From: an uncultured Bacteroidales bacterium
GTDB lineage: Bacteria; Bacteroidota; Bacteroidia; Bacteroidales; WCHB1-69
DNA length: 12,682 nucleotides
Direction: 5' to 3'
NCBI GenBank assembly: GCA_946407715.1
Contig: CAMJPH010000070.1
Location: 1 to 12,682, forward strand
Part shown: one piece after another, positions 1 to 5,940 of the stretch
How positions within the stretch are numbered: the first letter of the stretch is position 1
How the letters are laid out: every line of letters begins with the position of its first letter
Notes under the pieces: model-generated
The model's input: the letters and a program-made list of their open reading frames with translations, nothing else
Databases searched by the model: none
Told to the model about the DNA's origin: nothing
Position numbers and translations under genes: made by a program

Positions 1-51
1 CGGCGGCGTAGCCTATTGGCTTCTTGAAAGAGAGCACTTTTTCAAGCGGAC

Positions 52-312
52 TCAAGAAAGTATTTCCCCAAAATCACCAGACATCACATTGCCTTTTCTT
101 GGTAACCTTCGAGAAATGGCTTCTTTTCTTGTTGTAGGAAAATGACTAACAATATGATTAAGTTTGTCTGTTGCGATATAAGCCTCCCTAAATGGAACTA
201 AACAATCCTGAACAAAGCTTGCGGCTTTTGTGTTGTCAAATACATAGAAACACAATCCAGAAGCAGGGTACAAACTCCTATCAAAATTGAAATAGTCAGA
301 TATTGCCGCCAT
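52..312 (-). CDS. Short hypothetical protein, probably a truncated gene
   Basis: The 86-residue frame begins at an ATG 47 nt downstream of the DUF3800 stop, on the same strand, so the two genes are probably co-transcribed. I do not recognise the family with confidence. The sequence is well mixed, with aromatic and hydrophobic positions typical of a folded protein, and ends in GDFGEILS followed at once by TGA. A motif of the form sGdxGEiL occurs inside larger proteins such as the HamA/DUF1837 group, where much more sequence follows it. An abrupt stop here therefore looks like truncation by a deletion, frameshift or insertion near position 55. No frame in the remaining 51 bases gives a convincing continuation. 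It could instead be a genuine small protein. Confidence 0.45.
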   Translation of the reverse strand: MAAISDYFNFDRSLYPASGLCFYVFDNTKAASFVQDCLVPFREAYIATDKLNHIVSHFPTTRKEAISRRLPRKGNVMSGDFGEILS

Positions 313-359
313 TAGTCATCTTGTTTTTGCTACATCAAATTTTCAAGAACTTAGTCATT

Positions 360-1472
360 CTATTGATACTTCCTTACACATTCCGAAAACCTTTGCACAA
401 TCCTGCCATCGTCCACAAAATGCCAGAAAAGTTTGTTCTCATGTTCTGATGTTGCAAGAATGCTGTTCAACTTTTTGAAGTTTGCCATCTGTGTTTTTGT
501 AAATGCTTCTATTTTCTGCAAATAGTCATCTGATTCAACAAAGCAAAGGTATCGCGCAACAAGACTTACCGCCACATCCGACATTTGCACCCATGGTTCA
601 GACTTTGAATCCACGAATCGATAATTAATCTTTTTCCCATTGACTTCAACTGGTGTTTCCCCAAGGCCTTCCATCATATCCAATTCGTTATCAAATACAA
701 TTATTGAATTCGTAAATTTGTAAAGCGGATCTTGATAAAATTGCAGAAATGATTCAATAAAGACCCTCGGTTTTTCATCTTGAATAAATGCCAGTTCAGA
801 TTTTCCCATATTACTTATCAGCATATCAAGCAGTACTTGTTTTCCTATTGGGTCTGAAATAGTCGTTCTATTAACTATCATGACCAATGTTTCCATAAAC
901 TTGTTCACATCCTTAACATCAGGATAAGTGTTATCTCGGAACAAATCAATAAAAACATCAGGATCTTGCATTGCCACTTGATATAGAATACTCTTCAAAG
1001 CAAAAGAATAATTGAGATCATAGTCGAGTGAATCTATAATATCCACCAAAGAATAATAGAACAGATTTACCGAACTAAAATGCACCAAAGCGCCCTTTTC
1101 TTCCAATAAGACAAGATATTTGGTAAGTTTACTGCTTTTTAGCACAGGGACAAAATCATTCCATGTAGCATGACAATAGATTTTTTCTAATTTCAGTTCA
1201 TTCGATGTTTTTTGTAATCCCAATGTGTTATTGATTTCCTCTTGAGTAAGGTCATTACTACAAGAAACACCACCCAACACAAACCTGACACCAACAGGAA
1301 CGTTCAAACGATCATCATCCTTTATATGAAACTTCTTTGCATTATTGGTTTCATCAAAATACAACTTGTAACGCTTAGCAAGGATCTCTGGTGAGAAACC
1401 TGGCACAAAAAAGCGAAGCATGTTATAAAGTTCTGTATAATCCATATTATTGTTTTTTATATCTTCCTTCAT
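360..1472 (-). CDS. DUF3800 domain-containing protein
   Basis: This is a 370-residue protein of the DUF3800 type, a family with a predicted RNase H-like fold, often found in accessory and defence regions and without a settled reaction. The sequence shows the N-terminal strand YKLYFDETNN (DE at about residues 40-41), the central motif VHFSSVNLFYYSLVDIID, a second acidic strand IIVFDNEL (about 258-265), and the late motif WVQMSDVAVSL (about 294-304). These match the family's conserved acidic positions. I chose ATG 1472 because GAGGGG lies six bases upstream. The frame extends to a TTG at 1535, but that extension is built from the repeat at 1520-1556 and is unlikely to be translated. The short ORF at 52-312 follows on the same strand and the WbuC-like gene precedes it. 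Confidence 0.8.
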   Translation of the reverse strand: MKEDIKNNNMDYTELYNMLRFFVPGFSPEILAKRYKLYFDETNNAKKFHIKDDDRLNVPVGVRFVLGGVSCSNDLTQEEINNTLGLQKTSNELKLEKIYCHATWNDFVPVLKSSKLTKYLVLLEEKGALVHFSSVNLFYYSLVDIIDSLDYDLNYSFALKSILYQVAMQDPDVFIDLFRDNTYPDVKDVNKFMETLVMIVNRTTISDPIGKQVLLDMLISNMGKSELAFIQDEKPRVFIESFLQFYQDPLYKFTNSIIVFDNELDMMEGLGETPVEVNGKKINYRFVDSKSEPWVQMSDVAVSLVARYLCFVESDDYLQKIEAFTKTQMANFKKLNSILATSEHENKLFWHFVDDGRIVQRFSECVRKYQ

Positions 1473-1519
1473 TACTTTCCCCTCAACCAAACTCCACCAT
1501 ACAATTTCAAGCCCTTCAA

Positions 1520-1556
1520 AATTGTCAACTGTCAATTATAAATTGTCAATTGTCAG
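1520..1556. repeat. Heptamer tandem repeat (ATTGTCA units)
   Basis: Starting at 1521 the sequence runs in seven-base steps: ATTGTCA, ACTGTCA, ATTATAA, ATTGTCA, ATTGTCA. Four of the five units are nearly identical and the middle one is degenerate. On the minus strand this reads as TGACAAT copies. The degenerate unit supplies the TAA stop of the WbuC-like gene, and neighbouring units encode its last residues. Short heptamer repeats of this general kind occur between genes in several bacterial groups; I cannot see what spreads this one. Confidence 0.8.
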
Positions 1557-1940
1557 TATCCCTTCCTCCTCATGCGGCACGTATGGCCCTTCCTTGCGCT
1601 CGAAGATGACGGAACCCGGCTCCAGGGCTTCCACGGTGTGCCAGACATTCTTTCCCACGTTCACGCCGTAGCGGCCTTCCGATGGGTTGAGGACAATGTC
1701 TTCGATGATGGTGCCGTCGTCGTTGTAGGTGACGACACGTATCCTGCCTCGCAACACAACAAAGGACTCCTCTTTCTTCGGATGGCGATGAACGGGGATG
1801 TTGGCACCCGGTTCCACGGCATTCAGAAAACGGTGGCACTTCTCATCCAGACTCTGATGAAAGTTCAGATTCATCCGCAGCCGGGGCGATGCTTGGGCCC
1901 GGGCGGTCAAACTGTCAAGTATCTTATTGTCTATCACCAT
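1536..1940 (-). CDS. WbuC-family cupin-fold metalloprotein
   Basis: This 134-residue protein resembles the WbuC family, small single-domain cupins often found in or near surface-polysaccharide clusters; their reaction is not firmly established. The N-terminus carries the family pattern ARAQASPRLRMNLNFHQSLDE. The metal-binding cupin motif 1 is VHRHPKKEESFVVLRGRIRV, with both histidines and the downstream glutamate, and motif 2 includes GKNVWHTVEALEPGS with its histidine. Length is normal for the family. The final residues LTIDNL and the stop codon come from the heptamer repeat, so the natural C-terminus may have been slightly altered. The ATG at 1940 is the only start that retains the conserved N-terminal segment. 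No polysaccharide biosynthesis genes are visible beside it, so its pathway here is unknown. Confidence 0.85.
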   Translation of the reverse strand: MVIDNKILDSLTARAQASPRLRMNLNFHQSLDEKCHRFLNAVEPGANIPVHRHPKKEESFVVLRGRIRVVTYNDDGTIIEDIVLNPSEGRYGVNVGKNVWHTVEALEPGSVIFERKEGPYVPHEEEGILTIDNL

Positions 1941-2008
1941 GATATCTTCTCACAATCTGAAAATGTGTCACTCACTCCGTCTTCCCTTATTTCGTGTCAT
2001 ACAATCGG

Positions 2009-2016
2009 CAAAAATA
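2009..2016 (-). promoter_or_regulatory. Possible -7 box upstream of the cupin gene
   Basis: The minus strand reads TATTTTTG, which fits the Bacteroidetes -7 consensus TAnnTTTG, 69 nt before the WbuC-like start. No clear TTTG -33 element is seen and the area is A/T-rich, so a chance match is possible. Confidence 0.25.
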
Positions 2017-2152
2017 AAAATTTTTCTTCTACTGTCTCTATGCTTCCTAAAATGTTTGTCTTCCGCGAGATAAATATTTACCATACATCTTCTGCCTGAC
2101 ATTCCGCCCTCCCCTTTCGGTTAAGCACCGATATCAACGGCTAATTTTTCGG

Positions 2153-2476
2153 TCAGATAAACATCGTCATCATCACCGGCAGCAGTGTCACGGCCCCGTC
2201 CTTGCACAGATCCTTCGTATATACAAGGAACCGATCGCCCACGCGGGCCGAGAATTTCTCGCAGAAGGCATCCAGCGAGGCATGCGTCTTGTAGCCCGAC
2301 GACTTCACCTCCAGCGGCCAAAGCTTGGCTCCTCTCGACAACAGGAAGTCAACCTCGTAATTATGTTTGCCACTCTCTGTAGGCCACGTGTGGTAGAACA
2401 GTTTGTTCCCTGCCGCCGTCAACATCTGCGCCACGATATTCTCATATACATAACCCAAATTGGCACTCAGCTTGTT
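2153..2476 (-). pseudogene. C-terminal remnant of a DUF4143-type AAA ATPase
   Basis: About 107 residues match the C-terminal end of the ATP-binding proteins that carry a DUF4143 domain. Recognisable pieces are KLSANLGYVYENIVAQ, then a restriction-fold-like core YEVDFLL...LWPLEVKSS, then YTKDL and the typical ending LLPVMMTMFI before a natural stop. Full members have roughly 400 residues with an N-terminal Walker-type ATPase domain, all of which is missing here. Homology ends abruptly near 2476. The frame stays open to 2674, but that extension looks random and lies over the plus-strand endonuclease fragment. The remnant is GC-rich and the DNA beyond the break is AT-rich. The strand and position of the surviving tail suggest deletion of the 5' three quarters of the gene. 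Confidence 0.75.
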
Positions 2477-2686
2477 GTGAAAAATGGAGAATTTAGTTTC
2501 GGACAAAACACATTTGTTCGTCATTTTGGCGGATGGCGAGGTACTTTGGAGGCCTTTAATAGATATGTGGATTCTGATGACAACGAGGTGTCTACACCAT
2601 CTCAGAAACGAGAACAACAGACTAAAGATGAAACAAGTGTTATCCAGAATAAACAATCTGATTCTGTTAAACAAGACTATCTATGA
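2477..2686 (+). pseudogene. Fragment of a HARE-repeat (HNH-type) endonuclease-like protein
   Basis: This plus-strand frame encodes NGEFSFGQNTFVRHFGGW followed by RGTLEAFNRYVDSD, which fits the homing-endonuclease-associated repeat (pattern G-x-S...tF...FGsW...AL..f) seen upstream of HNH domains. A charged Q/K/E/D-rich linker follows, and the frame ends at TGA without any HNH motif. The upstream part of the open frame is antisense to the DUF4143 remnant and is not part of this gene. There is no start codon at the edge of the homology apart from a GTG at 2477, so both ends appear lost. It could also be one repeat of a longer DNA-binding protein rather than a nuclease. Confidence 0.5.
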
Positions 2687-3017
2687 TGGCTATGAAATAG
2701 AAACATGTGTGTTGCACATGTTTGACAGAGATGTGGGTATTGAATACTACAACAGATAATACGTAGCATCATTTAGAGTTTTATTCTGACATGGATGTTT
2801 TACATTCAAGTATTTTGTACTTTTACAGCTGAAAGTTGCAATGTCGCATCGCGTAGTGCACTTTATTAGTTCTTTGTTTTGTTAATACTCTATGTTGTAG
2901 CCTCATATCATTAGATTATTATTTAGCGTGCTTTCAAATTTTCAGCTTTATAGTTGATGTGATAAGTTTAATAAACTATCTAAGAAAGGAGGTTTATCAT
3001 ATGAAAAATACAATTTC
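2687..3017. other. AT-rich gene-free stretch
   Basis: I see no convincing gene in these 331 bases. They hold a perfect 9-bp hairpin at 2701-2723, a palindrome-like sequence GATAAGTTTAATAAACTATC at 2961-2980, and an unusually strong AAAGGAGG at 2985-2992 before an ATG at 3001. The stretch lies between two gene remnants and the tRNA-like element and may be decayed mobile DNA. Confidence 0.5.
2701..2723. repeat. Perfect 9-bp inverted repeat
   Basis: AAACATGTG and CACATGTTT flank a five-base loop (TGTTG), 14 bases after the end of the HARE fragment. There is no following T run, so it is a poor intrinsic terminator. It could be a protein-binding palindrome or the end of a mobile element. Confidence 0.5.
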
Positions 3018-3060
3018 GGCTACTTTGGCATTCGCGGCTATCCCGAACAGGGCATTGTAG
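2985..3060 (+). other. Possible 19-codon leader ORF with strong ribosome-binding site
   Basis: AAAGGAGG sits eight bases before ATG 3001, and the short frame ends at TAG 3058-3060 (peptide MKNTISATLAFAAIPNRAL). Such a strong Shine-Dalgarno is unusual in Bacteroidetes. The ORF overlaps the 5' half of the tRNA-like element, so translation would block its folding, and a strong terminator follows at 3140. That layout resembles a leader-peptide attenuator. Given the length, chance is a serious alternative. Confidence 0.25.
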
Positions 3061-3134
3061 TATTAACAAGATGGAAAACATCAAAATAGAGTGGTTGAAT
3101 GCCAATGTGGGGTTCGAGTCCCCAGGTAGCCGCA
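3018..3134 (+). ncRNA. tRNA-like structured RNA element
   Basis: The 3' part has a canonical tRNA T-arm: TGGGG (3108-3112), loop TTCGAGT, CCCCA (3120-3124). It is followed directly by GGTAGCC (3125-3131) and G, C, A. GGTAGCC pairs over seven bases, one of them G-U, with GGCTACT at 3018-3024, giving a proper acceptor stem. Immediately inside it, TTGGCATTC (3025-3033) pairs perfectly with GAATGCCAA (3097-3105), two bases before the T-arm. The result is a three-way junction without a normal D arm or anticodon arm; the central loop holds small hairpins such as GATG-GAAAA-CATC (3070-3082). At about 115 nt it is too long and wrongly organised for a standard tRNA. The layout recalls the tRNA-like domain of tmRNA or bacterial Y RNAs, but I cannot assign it to either. 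A degenerate tRNA left by an integrated element is another possibility. Confidence 0.5.
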
Positions 3135-3139
3135 AATGA

Positions 3140-3177
3140 AAAAGAGTAATCCTTTTATTTAAAAGGGTTGCTCTTTT
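3140..3177. terminator. Intrinsic terminator, 17-bp stem
   Basis: Bases 3140-3156 pair with 3161-3177 around a four-base loop, with two G-U pairs and A/T-rich flanks on both sides. The stem is flanked by A and T runs, so it could work in either direction. It lies six bases after the tRNA-like element, as expected for the 3' end of a small RNA gene, and it insulates the operon that starts at 3230. Confidence 0.8.
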
Positions 3178-3194
3178 CATATTGAATTATTTTG

Positions 3195-3202
3195 TAGTTT
3201 TG
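3195..3202 (+). promoter_or_regulatory. -7 box for the 3230-5170 gene group
   Basis: TAGTTTTG matches the Bacteroidetes -7 consensus TAnnTTTG exactly and lies 27 bases before ATG 3230, just after the terminator. A clear -33 TTTG is not seen at the usual distance. Confidence 0.45.
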
Positions 3203-3229
3203 CAAGTTGATACTTATAAAGACTGGATT

Positions 3230-3532
3230 ATGAATAACAAAGACATACTCGATTTCATCAATGCCAACTTCACGATGCGTTCCAACGTGAATTGCTACAA
3301 CAAGTTGAACTGCTTTGTTGATGCGATGCGTAACAATCAATACTATCCCATTACCGATGAAGAAATCCATCGTGGTGTAGAATACAAGAAAGCGGAACTT
3401 AAGTCACAACTTAAACAAGTCGGATTGTTGTTTCCTAATGAAGACCTTCATCCTGCCGAGGAATTGATAGAAATTTTGTGTGACCAACGTTTGCAACACT
3501 TTCTTGGTCACAAACACTTATACGAAAAATAA
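3230..3532 (+). CDS. Hypothetical protein, first gene of the ATPase group
   Basis: I do not recognise this 100-residue protein. It is charged and mostly helical in character, has no signal peptide or membrane segment, and contains the conserved-looking pieces YYPITDEEIHRGVEYKKAELK and LLFPNEDLHPAEELIEIL. I placed the start at ATG 3230 rather than at the in-frame ATG 3182, because the putative -7 box at 3195-3202 lies between them and the residues before 3230 look unlike the rest. The ATPase gene starts 35 bases after the stop on the same strand with no terminator between, so they are probably co-transcribed. Whether it belongs functionally with the ATPase and the ExH protein is inference; it could be an antitoxin-like or adaptor component, or an unrelated small gene. 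Confidence 0.6.
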   Translation: MNNKDILDFINANFTMRSNVNCYNKLNCFVDAMRNNQYYPITDEEIHRGVEYKKAELKSQLKQVGLLFPNEDLHPAEELIEILCDQRLQHFLGHKHLYEK

Positions 3533-3567
3533 GAAAAATATAATTATTAGGTTTCAGATTATACAAT

Positions 3568-4716
3568 ATGAAAAATCTTAAAATATCTAATCTTGGTCCA
3601 TTAGGTAAAATCAACATCAACTTTGGTGATTTGACAATTCTTATAGGGCCACAAGCCAGTGGAAAAAGTATTGCGCTTGAAACCCTAAAACTAGTTGTTG
3701 ACAGAGACAGTGTCATTAGCAATCTCGACAGATACAATTATATTATTGGGCATAATACAGACAAGATTTTAAATGTTTACTATGGGGATGGTATGGCACC
3801 GATTTGGAAGAACAGCACATCGGTTATATTTGATGGAACTTTCTTTGATAAAAAACAAATACCATTGAAACCTCAATCCGACAAAGAGACTGTTTTTTAT
3901 GTCCCAGCCCAAAGAATCCTTAGTATATCAGATGGTCGTCCTAAGAATTTCATGGAATTTGACAGTTCTTCTCCTTATATTCATCGTATTTTCAGTGAAA
4001 CATTGAGACTGTTCATGCAGAATGGTTTGGGACAGTCCAACACCATTTTTCCTTTGAGTAACAGATTGAAAGGCCACATGAAGAAATCGCTCAATGCTTC
4101 CATTTTCCACAATGCCAAGGTGGTAATGGAAGAACGTTCTGGGCAAAAAAAGATGTTACTACAGGTGGACGATGTCAACATTCCGTTTATGTCCTGGAGT
4201 GCAGGTCAAAAAGAATTTATGCCATTATTGCTGGCATTTTATTGTTTGTCCGGACCACCATCAAAAGTAATAAAACGCGAGAAATACAAGTATGTGATTA
4301 TCGAAGAACCCGAAATGGGACTTCATCCCCGAGCCATTGTCAGTGTGATTCTTCAGATATTAGAGTTACTACAAGATGGTTATCAAGTGATTCTTTCCAC
4401 TCATTCTCCTATGTTTCTAGAGTTTGCATGGGCTTTCAATCTCTTAAAGAATGTTTCAACAAAATACAAAGCCTTGAATGAGTTGTTCAACGTGCCTGAA
4501 AATTCCTCGATTGGCACAATGCTTTCAGGTATTTTTGAAAAAACTATTAACACCTATTATTTTAAACGAACAAAAACGGGAAAAGTAGTTTCTGTTAACA
4601 TATCTTCCCTAGATGCAGGAAGTTCTAACAGCATTATAGCTGAATGGGGCGGATTGTCATCCTTTGCATCAAAAGCATCCGAGGTTGTTTCAAAACACTT
4701 GAATAATGAAGAATGA
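3568..4716 (+). CDS. AAA/ABC-type ATPase (OLD/AAA_15-like)
   Basis: This 382-residue cytoplasmic ATPase belongs to the OLD/SMC-related group. The N-terminus MKNLKISNLGPLGKININFG is the usual opening strand pair. Walker A is GPQASGKS (residues 27-34), the ABC-like signature is SWSAGQKEF (about 209-217), Walker B is YVIIEEPEMGLHP (about 242-254) with the catalytic glutamate, and the switch histidine lies in LSTHSP (about 276-281). There is no Toprim nuclease domain after the ATPase core, unlike OLD or GajA proteins. The effector would have to be another protein, and the next gene is the obvious candidate because the reading frames overlap by 11 bases. Stand-alone ATPases of this size paired with a small effector are common in phage-defence systems such as Septu or PARIS. 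The partner here does not match those systems' known effectors, so a defence role is inference. Confidence 0.85.
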   Translation: MKNLKISNLGPLGKININFGDLTILIGPQASGKSIALETLKLVVDRDSVISNLDRYNYIIGHNTDKILNVYYGDGMAPIWKNSTSVIFDGTFFDKKQIPLKPQSDKETVFYVPAQRILSISDGRPKNFMEFDSSSPYIHRIFSETLRLFMQNGLGQSNTIFPLSNRLKGHMKKSLNASIFHNAKVVMEERSGQKKMLLQVDDVNIPFMSWSAGQKEFMPLLLAFYCLSGPPSKVIKREKYKYVIIEEPEMGLHPRAIVSVILQILELLQDGYQVILSTHSPMFLEFAWAFNLLKNVSTKYKALNELFNVPENSSIGTMLSGIFEKTINTYYFKRTKTGKVVSVNISSLDAGSSNSIIAEWGGLSSFASKASEVVSKHLNNEE

Positions 4717-5170
4717 GGAAAGACTATTAGAAACAGCCGTTGCACAAACCGCTGATGTTGCGGGACATTTTAGAAATGGCATTCAGGCAGTCAAAGGGGT
4801 TTATCATTCAAAGATTCAAACTAAAGAATCTCGAATGTTGACAGGTAGTGTTGATATAGATACCGCAACTCAAACATTGTACCCTAATGCAAACAGGTGG
4901 GATTATGCTATTGAATATGACGACAAGACATACTTTGTAGAGTTTCATCCTGCCTCAACCGGCAATGTGGGTGAGATGATAGAAAAACTTAAATGGCTTA
5001 ATTGGTGGCTGCGGGAAAAAGCCCCACATATCAATGACTTAAAACCGAAACACACAAACCCATGTCACTGGGTGGCAACAGGAAGCATTCAAATTCTTAA
5101 TACTTCACGACAATATAAACTATTAGCGACAAAAGGATTACTTCCTAAAAAAATGATGGTTTTCAAATGA
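4706..5170 (+). CDS. Putative restriction-fold-like (D...ExH) partner of the ATPase
   Basis: I do not recognise this 154-residue protein by name. Its start overlaps the ATPase stop by 11 bases and its own stop overlaps the next ATG (ATGA at 5167-5170), so it is translationally coupled on both sides. The core RWDYAIEYDDKTYFVEFHPA (residues 64-83) has the shape of the PD-(D/E)XK nuclease hairpin: an aspartate (D66), twelve residues, then E79-x-H81 where the catalytic lysine normally lies. An acidic segment GSVDID (47-52) and a glutamate-containing N-terminal helix precede it. The later part is helical with WLNWWL and then CHWVATGSIQIL. There is no signal peptide or membrane segment. It may be a nuclease effector with a variant active site, an inactive sensor, or an immunity or antitoxin protein controlled by the ATPase. 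Confidence 0.65.
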   Translation: MKNEERLLETAVAQTADVAGHFRNGIQAVKGVYHSKIQTKESRMLTGSVDIDTATQTLYPNANRWDYAIEYDDKTYFVEFHPASTGNVGEMIEKLKWLNWWLREKAPHINDLKPKHTNPCHWVATGSIQILNTSRQYKLLATKGLLPKKMMVFK

Positions 5171-5940
5171 ATGTGAAGCAACGTGAACCCAAAGAGGATC
5201 TGTTTAAGCAGAAAATAGATAATTCCGTCATTCGCAACTCTTTCAACTCATACGAAGAATTGAAAAGTGGTGTATATGCTCATTCCGCGCAAGTGGATGT
5301 CACACCCGAACTGCCGGCTCAGACCGTGACCGAAGCTATTGTTAATGCGGTTGTACACCGCAACTATACAAGTAACGGCAGCGTGCAGGTGATGTTGTTC
5401 AAAGACCGCTTGGAAGTTTGGAACCCAGGCAAACTTCCACAAGGAATGACTATCGCGAAATTGAACAAGGAGCACACCTCCAATCCTGTCAATCCCGTTC
5501 TTGCCCATCCCGTTTATCTTACCGGCTATATAGAACAAATGGGAACAGGCACCACCGATATAATCGACCATTGTTTGGACTATGGACTCCGTAAACCGGA
5601 ATTCCACCAAGATGATGATTTTCGGGTTGTTCTTTGGCGACCAGAAGTAAAAAAAAGAGTACAAGAATGCACCCGTTTTTCGTCTCTACTTCCCCCACGT
5701 CCTCTTCATGTCGGCGAAACGCTCGTAAATGTCGAGAATGCACTCTTCAGGCCGACCGGCGTGGCGCGGGTCAACAATGAAACGGCACACTTTGGCATAA
5801 TCACCGCACGACCCGAGGTCAACCAACCCCGTGTCGAACATCTTCTTAATGTCGGGCAACAGCTCACTGGCCTGCAAATCAATCACATCATGAAGAATCA
5901 TGCCTGCAAGAACGTTGTCAAACCATTGCGTGTCTGGTAG
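5167..5940 (+). pseudogene. Fragment of a RecG/AlbA_2-type ATP-binding protein, both ends lost
   Basis: Residues 38-160 match the C-terminal ATP-binding module (HATPase_c_4) of the AlbA_2/AAA_4 putative transcriptional regulators. Visible pieces are LPAQTVTEAIVNAVVHRNYT (49-68), LEVWNPGKLP (82-91), and YIEQMGTGTTDII (121-133), followed by the typical DDFRVVLWRPE. Full-length members have about 400-500 residues and an N-terminal AlbA_2 domain, which is absent. After about residue 163 (position 5655) the frame continues for roughly 95 residues, nearly all of it antisense to the DUF1186 gene, and those residues look random, so the natural C-terminus is also lost. The first 35 residues are of uncertain origin. 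The ATGA overlap with the upstream gene means this hybrid frame is probably still translated. Confidence 0.65.

Noticed and set aside
2..142. Plus-strand open frame at the window start (GGVAYWLLEREHFF...).
   Set aside because: Only 46 codons, enters from outside the window, lies antisense to the 86-residue ORF, and matches nothing I recognise. It could be the tail of a gene but cannot be supported.
1473..1535. N-terminal extension of the DUF3800 gene starting at TTG 1535.
   Set aside because: It is encoded largely by the heptamer repeat and intergenic DNA; ATG 1472 has a good ribosome-binding site.
1572..2099. 175-codon plus-strand frame over the cupin gene.
   Set aside because: Antisense shadow of a clear family member; the translation has no family-like features.
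3018..3134. Ordinary tRNA gene (serine-like end GCCGCA).
   Set aside because: T-arm and acceptor fit, but the length is about 115 nt and there is no D arm or anticodon arm in the right place.
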